Below are positions 61,031 through 64,000 of a stretch of DNA of 64,000 nucleotides, piece after piece. A program made the position numbers and the translations under genes. The DNA is from Nocardia sp. NBC_00508. Its GTDB lineage: Bacteria; Actinomycetota; Actinomycetes; Mycobacteriales; Mycobacteriaceae. A model generated the notes under the pieces. The model saw only the letters and a program-made list of their open reading frames with translations, did no database searches and was not told the DNA's origin. Numbering within the stretch: the stretch's first letter is position 1; every line of letters begins with the position of its first letter. Where the stretch lies: NCBI RefSeq assembly GCF_036346875.1, contig NZ_CP107852.1, positions 5,952,001-6,016,000 on the forward strand, in the 5' to 3' direction.

Positions 61031-61066
61031 CCGGCAGCGGGCGACCTGTGGGTCGCCCGCTGCCGG
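61031..61066. terminator. Strong bidirectional hairpin after tetR
   Basis: A perfect 16-base-pair stem (61031-61046 with 61051-61066) around TGTG. It separates the TetR gene from the convergent DUF7455-like gene. Confidence 0.85.
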
Positions 61067-61119
61067 TGGTAACGGTGTTCTGTTGTCCGATGCTGTTGTG
61101 TCAGGACGCGAGGAGCGGA

Positions 61120-61314
61120 TCAGGGTGTGGGAGCGGACTCCGTGTCGATCACGGCGTCCAGCTCACGCAGCCGATCCATGTGTTCGTTCGCGTGGTGCTG
61201 GCAGAAGAGCAACTCTCCACCCGCGGGAAGTACGGCACGCACTCGGGCCGCGGCCCCGCAACGGTCGCAACGATCGACCGCGGTCAGTGGGGTGCTTGTC
61301 AGGGTTCCTGGCAT
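61120..61314 (-). CDS. DUF7455-like small zinc-ribbon protein
   Basis: A 64-residue protein with DRCDRCGAAARVRAVLP and FCQHHANEHMDRL, forming a Cys-x2-Cys and Cys-His-His set that could bind zinc. It matches the mycobacterial Rv2708c type encoded near sigB. Function unknown. The ATG at 61314 has AGGAGTCATG-like purines just upstream (GGAGG at about 61321-61325 on this strand). Confidence 0.85.
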   Translation of the reverse strand: MPGTLTSTPLTAVDRCDRCGAAARVRAVLPAGGELLFCQHHANEHMDRLRELDAVIDTESAPTP

Positions 61315-61590
61315 GACTCCTCCGTCCTGGCTCCCGGTCCCGACGACCGTTCACCTGGTGTGGGGCCCGTGGTCACTCACCACGAGCTCGCTACCGCTAC
61401 TTCCCAGCAGGGGTATGACTACTCTGTCAGACGTTCGGGACGGGGGACTTTGTTCCCGCGAGTTATCCAGTGTGTTTTCGATAACACGACCAGGGATTTC
61501 GCTACGGGCGAACGCCACAGGTCAGGTTGCCGAAGTGCACTCGATCACTTCCTCGATCGGCCGATCCAGTTGTCTACCGGGAGATTACCC

Positions 61591-61950
61591 GTGACCTACG
61601 ACACTCACACGCTTGTTCACCTATGTGCTTCGGGGGAGTGGCTTTCCGCCCGGCAAACGGGGGAGTACCGCGCGCCCTCGCTCCGCGAGGTGGGGTACAT
61701 TCACCTCTCGGCGCCGCAGCAGGTGCACCTGCCCGCGAACCGGTTGTTCGCGGGACGGCGCGATCTGGTGCTGCTGCGCATCGACCCCGGCCGGGTGGGC
61801 TCGCCGATCGAATGGGAGCCCGGTGTGCCGACCGATCCGGAGTCGATGCTGTTCCCGCATCTCTACGGTCCGCTGCCGGTGGCGGCGGTCACCGCGGTGG
61901 AGGATTACCAGCCCGGCGCGGACGGGACATTCGCCCCACTCGCCGAGTGA
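61591..61950 (+). CDS. DUF952 protein
   Basis: A 119-residue protein with DUF952 family features: LVHLCASGEWLSARQ at the N-terminus, GYIHLSAPQQVHLPANRLF, and MLFPHLYGPLPVAAV in the C-terminal half. The conserved His residues (in IHLSAPQQVH) suggest a catalytic or binding pocket; function unknown. GTG at 61591 follows GGGAG at 61578-61582. Confidence 0.88.
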   Translation: MTYDTHTLVHLCASGEWLSARQTGEYRAPSLREVGYIHLSAPQQVHLPANRLFAGRRDLVLLRIDPGRVGSPIEWEPGVPTDPESMLFPHLYGPLPVAAVTAVEDYQPGADGTFAPLAE

Positions 61951-62598
61951 TCATCGGCCGCGGATTTCGCGGGCGAGGATCGCGGCCTGAACCCGTGACC
62001 GCACACCGAGTTTCATCAGCACTCTCGAGACGTGCGTCTTGACAGTTGTCTCGCCGATGAACAACCGGCCCGCGATCTGCGCGTTGGACAGACCGTCGCC
62101 GAGGCAGTCGAGCACTTCGCGTTCCCGCTCGGTGAGTTCGTCCAGCCCGGCCGGAACCTGTCGCACCGCAGTCCGATTCGATGCGGCGAACGCCGAGATC
62201 ACGGCCTTCGTCACTTCCGGGGCCAGCACGCCGTCACCCGCCGCGACCGCGCGCACGGCCTCGACCAGCGACTGCCCCGACGCGGATTTCAGCACGAACC
62301 CCGCCGCGCCGGCGCGCAGCGTGCGAAAGACGTACTCGTCCAGGTCGAACGTGGTCAGGATGAGCACCCTGGCCGAACCATCAGCGGTGATCCGTTCGGT
62401 GGCGGTGATCCCGTCCATGCCGGGCATCCGCACGTCCATCAGCACCACCTGCGGCCGCAGCGCCTTGGCTTGCGCCACCGCGATATCGCCGTCGGCGGCC
62501 TCGCCGACCACCTCGATGTCGTCCTCGACGTCCAGGATCATCCGCAGCCCCGCGCGGATCGCCGCGTGGTCGTCGGCGATCACCACTCGAATCGTCAT
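61951..62598 (-). CDS. NarL/LuxR-type response regulator
   Basis: A 215-residue response regulator. The receiver domain holds Asp9/Asp10 (IADDHAAIRAG), the phosphoacceptor Asp54 (LMDVRMPGMDG), Thr in LILTTFD and Lys in FVLKSASG. The LuxR HTH domain is at the C-terminus (ELTEREREVLDCLGDGLSNA, then IAGRLFIGETTVKTHVSRVL). The start at 62598 overlaps the end of the kinase gene; they form one operon. Target genes unknown. Confidence 0.94.
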   Translation of the reverse strand: MTIRVVIADDHAAIRAGLRMILDVEDDIEVVGEAADGDIAVAQAKALRPQVVLMDVRMPGMDGITATERITADGSARVLILTTFDLDEYVFRTLRAGAAGFVLKSASGQSLVEAVRAVAAGDGVLAPEVTKAVISAFAASNRTAVRQVPAGLDELTEREREVLDCLGDGLSNAQIAGRLFIGETTVKTHVSRVLMKLGVRSRVQAAILAREIRGR

Positions 62599-63866
62599 GA
62601 CGCGCTCGCGGATCCGAGCGGCAGCCGGGCCAGCACTGCCCAGCCGCCGGAATCCGGCCCGGCGCGGAAGCTTCCGCCGAGCGCGGCCGCACGCTCGCGC
62701 ATGTTCACCAGACCGCGATGCCCGGCGTCCGCCGCCGCATGGTGTGGCCGCGCCGGCGCGGCCGGGTTGCGGATCGAGAGGCGCAACTCCTCGTCCTCGG
62801 CCCGCACGTCGATGGAGACCTCCTGTCCCGGTGCGTGTTTCATGGCGTTGGTCAAAGCCTCCTGGACGATCCGGTAGGCGGCCTGGTCGACGGCGCTCGG
62901 CAGCGCCGCGCCGTCGAGCGACTCGCGCACCCGCACCGAGATCCCCGCGGCCCGTGCGGCATCCACGAGGATCGACAGCTGGGCGAGCCTGCGCGGCGCG
63001 GCCACCTCGTCCGCGGCGCGGCCGTCGCTGTGCAGCAACCCGATCATCGTGCGCATCTCCTGCAGCGCGTTGACGCTGTTGGAACGGATGGACCGCATGA
63101 TTCCGGCCAACGCGGGGTCGGCGTCGCGGCGGGCCAGCACCCCGAGCGCCGCCTCGGAATGGATCGCGATGGCCGACAGGTGACCGGCGATCACGTCGTG
63201 CAGGTCGCGTGCCATGGTGGTGCGTTCGTCCGCGATGGCCGCGCGCCGGTCGAGTTCGGCGACCAGGGTCAACGCCTGCGCGCGGGTGCGCTCGGCCGCC
63301 GCGATCTGCTGGTGCGTGCGTACGGAGTTCGCCCACCAGATCGGCGTCGCCACGAAACTGAAGACCGCCACCAGCGCCAGCGAGACCGCGCGCAGGTCGC
63401 CGGTCAGCGCCAGCGTGAGCACCACGACCAGCGTGGAGAACAACGACCAGCACAGCATCGTGATTCGCGACGCCAGGCGCCCGGCGTAGAGCACGGCGGA
63501 ATAGATCAGGTCGGCGTAGATGATCCACACCGGTACCGTCGCGCCGAGCCAGGTGTCCACCGCCAAGGGAACCAGTCCGCCGAGCATGGCCGCCATCGGA
63601 TTCCGGCGGCGGAAATACGTCGCCAGGCACAGCGCCAGCAGCACGCCGAACCGCACCCACAGCGACAGTAGCGTGCCGCGCTCGGTCATCGTGGACAGTC
63701 CCGTGAGGTACAGCACCGTGCCGGCGACGAACGCGATCACCGCGCCGAGCGCGTCCCGCGTTCCCTCGGGGATTTCCGACCACCGCCGCACGCCTCCATC
63801 ACAGCACAGGGCACGCGACGCGCCATCGGCCGAAGTGATGACCGAACGGTTTACCAACTCGGACAT
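62595..63866 (-). CDS. Sensor histidine kinase (HisKA_3, NarL type)
   Basis: A 423-residue membrane kinase. About five or six membrane helices fill the first 180 residues, so the sensing region is in the membrane with no large external domain. The dimerisation/phosphoacceptor segment is MARDLHDVIAGHLSAIAIHS and the ATP-binding part has EALTNAMKHAPG and GHRGLVNMRERAAALGG. It overlaps its partner response regulator by four bases. Signal unknown; systems of this type often sense cell-envelope stress. The start at 63866 is the first long-frame ATG. Confidence 0.92.
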   Translation of the reverse strand: MSELVNRSVITSADGASRALCCDGGVRRWSEIPEGTRDALGAVIAFVAGTVLYLTGLSTMTERGTLLSLWVRFGVLLALCLATYFRRRNPMAAMLGGLVPLAVDTWLGATVPVWIIYADLIYSAVLYAGRLASRITMLCWSLFSTLVVVLTLALTGDLRAVSLALVAVFSFVATPIWWANSVRTHQQIAAAERTRAQALTLVAELDRRAAIADERTTMARDLHDVIAGHLSAIAIHSEAALGVLARRDADPALAGIMRSIRSNSVNALQEMRTMIGLLHSDGRAADEVAAPRRLAQLSILVDAARAAGISVRVRESLDGAALPSAVDQAAYRIVQEALTNAMKHAPGQEVSIDVRAEDEELRLSIRNPAAPARPHHAAADAGHRGLVNMRERAAALGGSFRAGPDSGGWAVLARLPLGSASAS

Positions 63867-63884
63867 CCGGCTAATCTGGAAGGC

Positions 63885-64000
63885 GTGAACGTCGACGTCA
63901 CCGCACTACCCGGCATCGGAGTCCGCAAGGATTTCGAAGTGCGCTCCGGTCGCCGAATCGGCGTGGTCGCCCACCGTGACGGTGACATCGACCTGATCGT
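63885..64000 (+). CDS. KhtT-like cation:proton antiporter regulatory subunit, start only
   Basis: The first 38 residues (VDVTALPGIGVRKDFEVRS and the RRIGVVAHRDGDIDLI segment) match the N-terminus of KhtT/TrkA-C-type proteins that gate CPA2 K+/H+ antiporters. The GTG at 63885 follows GGAAGG at 63878-63883. It runs off the window; the transporter gene should follow. It is divergent from the kinase gene by 18 bases. Confidence 0.8.
   Translation, partial: MNVDVTALPGIGVRKDFEVRSGRRIGVVAHRDGDIDLI

Noticed and set aside
1..64000. Prophage, integrase, insertion sequence or tRNA attachment site
   Set aside because: No integrase, transposase or tRNA-like sequence was recognised on either strand.

Overview
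The window is high-GC actinobacterial DNA. Gene content and order point to a mycolic-acid actinomycete of the Nocardia/Rhodococcus type: LexA boxes of the TCGAAC-N4-GTTCGA kind, SigB, IdeR, a SigK/RskA pair, AhpC/AhpD/OxyR of mycobacterial type, NrdR beside lexA, and DUF3039, DUF3099, DUF3516 and DUF7455 proteins. No rRNA, tRNA, integrase, insertion sequence or CRISPR array was seen. The genus is inferred from gene content; no database was searched.

Bases 1-12.3 kb hold the 3' part of a [NiFe]-hydrogenase operon, all on the + strand and tightly packed, often with ATGA overlaps. It contains the C-terminal part of the large subunit (probably group 1h, high-affinity Hhy type), a NifU/Rieske-like electron-transfer protein, several proteins of unknown function (DUF5947-like, DUF6084-like, a 442-residue protein, a 39-residue single-helix membrane peptide and a 105-residue disordered protein), a maturation protease, hypC-hypF-hypC-hypD-hypE, and DUF6390-like and 78-residue proteins. 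A strong hairpin ends the region.

Bases 12.4-16 kb are the SOS/nucleotide module: lexA, a divergent small membrane protein in the position of mycobacterial Rv2719c, a cluster of LexA boxes between them, a secreted protein and nrdR. hrpA, a class III aminotransferase and a 173-bp tandem repeat follow (16-22.3 kb). Bases 22.3-28.5 kb carry a GNAT, a DUF5134-like membrane protein, sigK-rskA, a PhzF-like enzyme and the ahpC-ahpD/oxyR peroxide module. Bases 28.5-31.5 kb carry a cyclotransferase-like protein, a TetR-SDR-tautomerase unit with twin identical operators, and a truncated cation:proton antiporter.

Bases 31.5-34 kb hold a two-gene polyamine operon: an ornithine/lysine decarboxylase-like protein and a fused SpeD-SpeE protein. 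After it come a DUF3516-type helicase, a PAC2 protein, a lipoprotein, a DUF4192-like protein, ideR-galE, a lysine deacetylase/acetyltransferase pair (acuC-pat), sigB with an ECF-type promoter, a methyltransferase, a VOC protein, an MFS transporter, and small conserved proteins with a YihY protein (to 53.4 kb). The last 10 kb carry an SSL2-like helicase, a TetR/SDR divergon with paired operators, a deletion scar joining two broken genes head to head, a SNF2-SWIM operon, another TetR gene, DUF7455 and DUF952 proteins, a NarL-type two-component system and the start of a KhtT-like antiporter regulator.

Functionally this is mostly conserved chromosome (stress sigma factors, SOS, redox and metal control) with an energy-scavenging hydrogenase cluster beside lexA. 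The least explained parts are the unknown proteins of the hydrogenase operon, the SpeD-SpeE fusion, the 173-bp repeat and the deletion scars.
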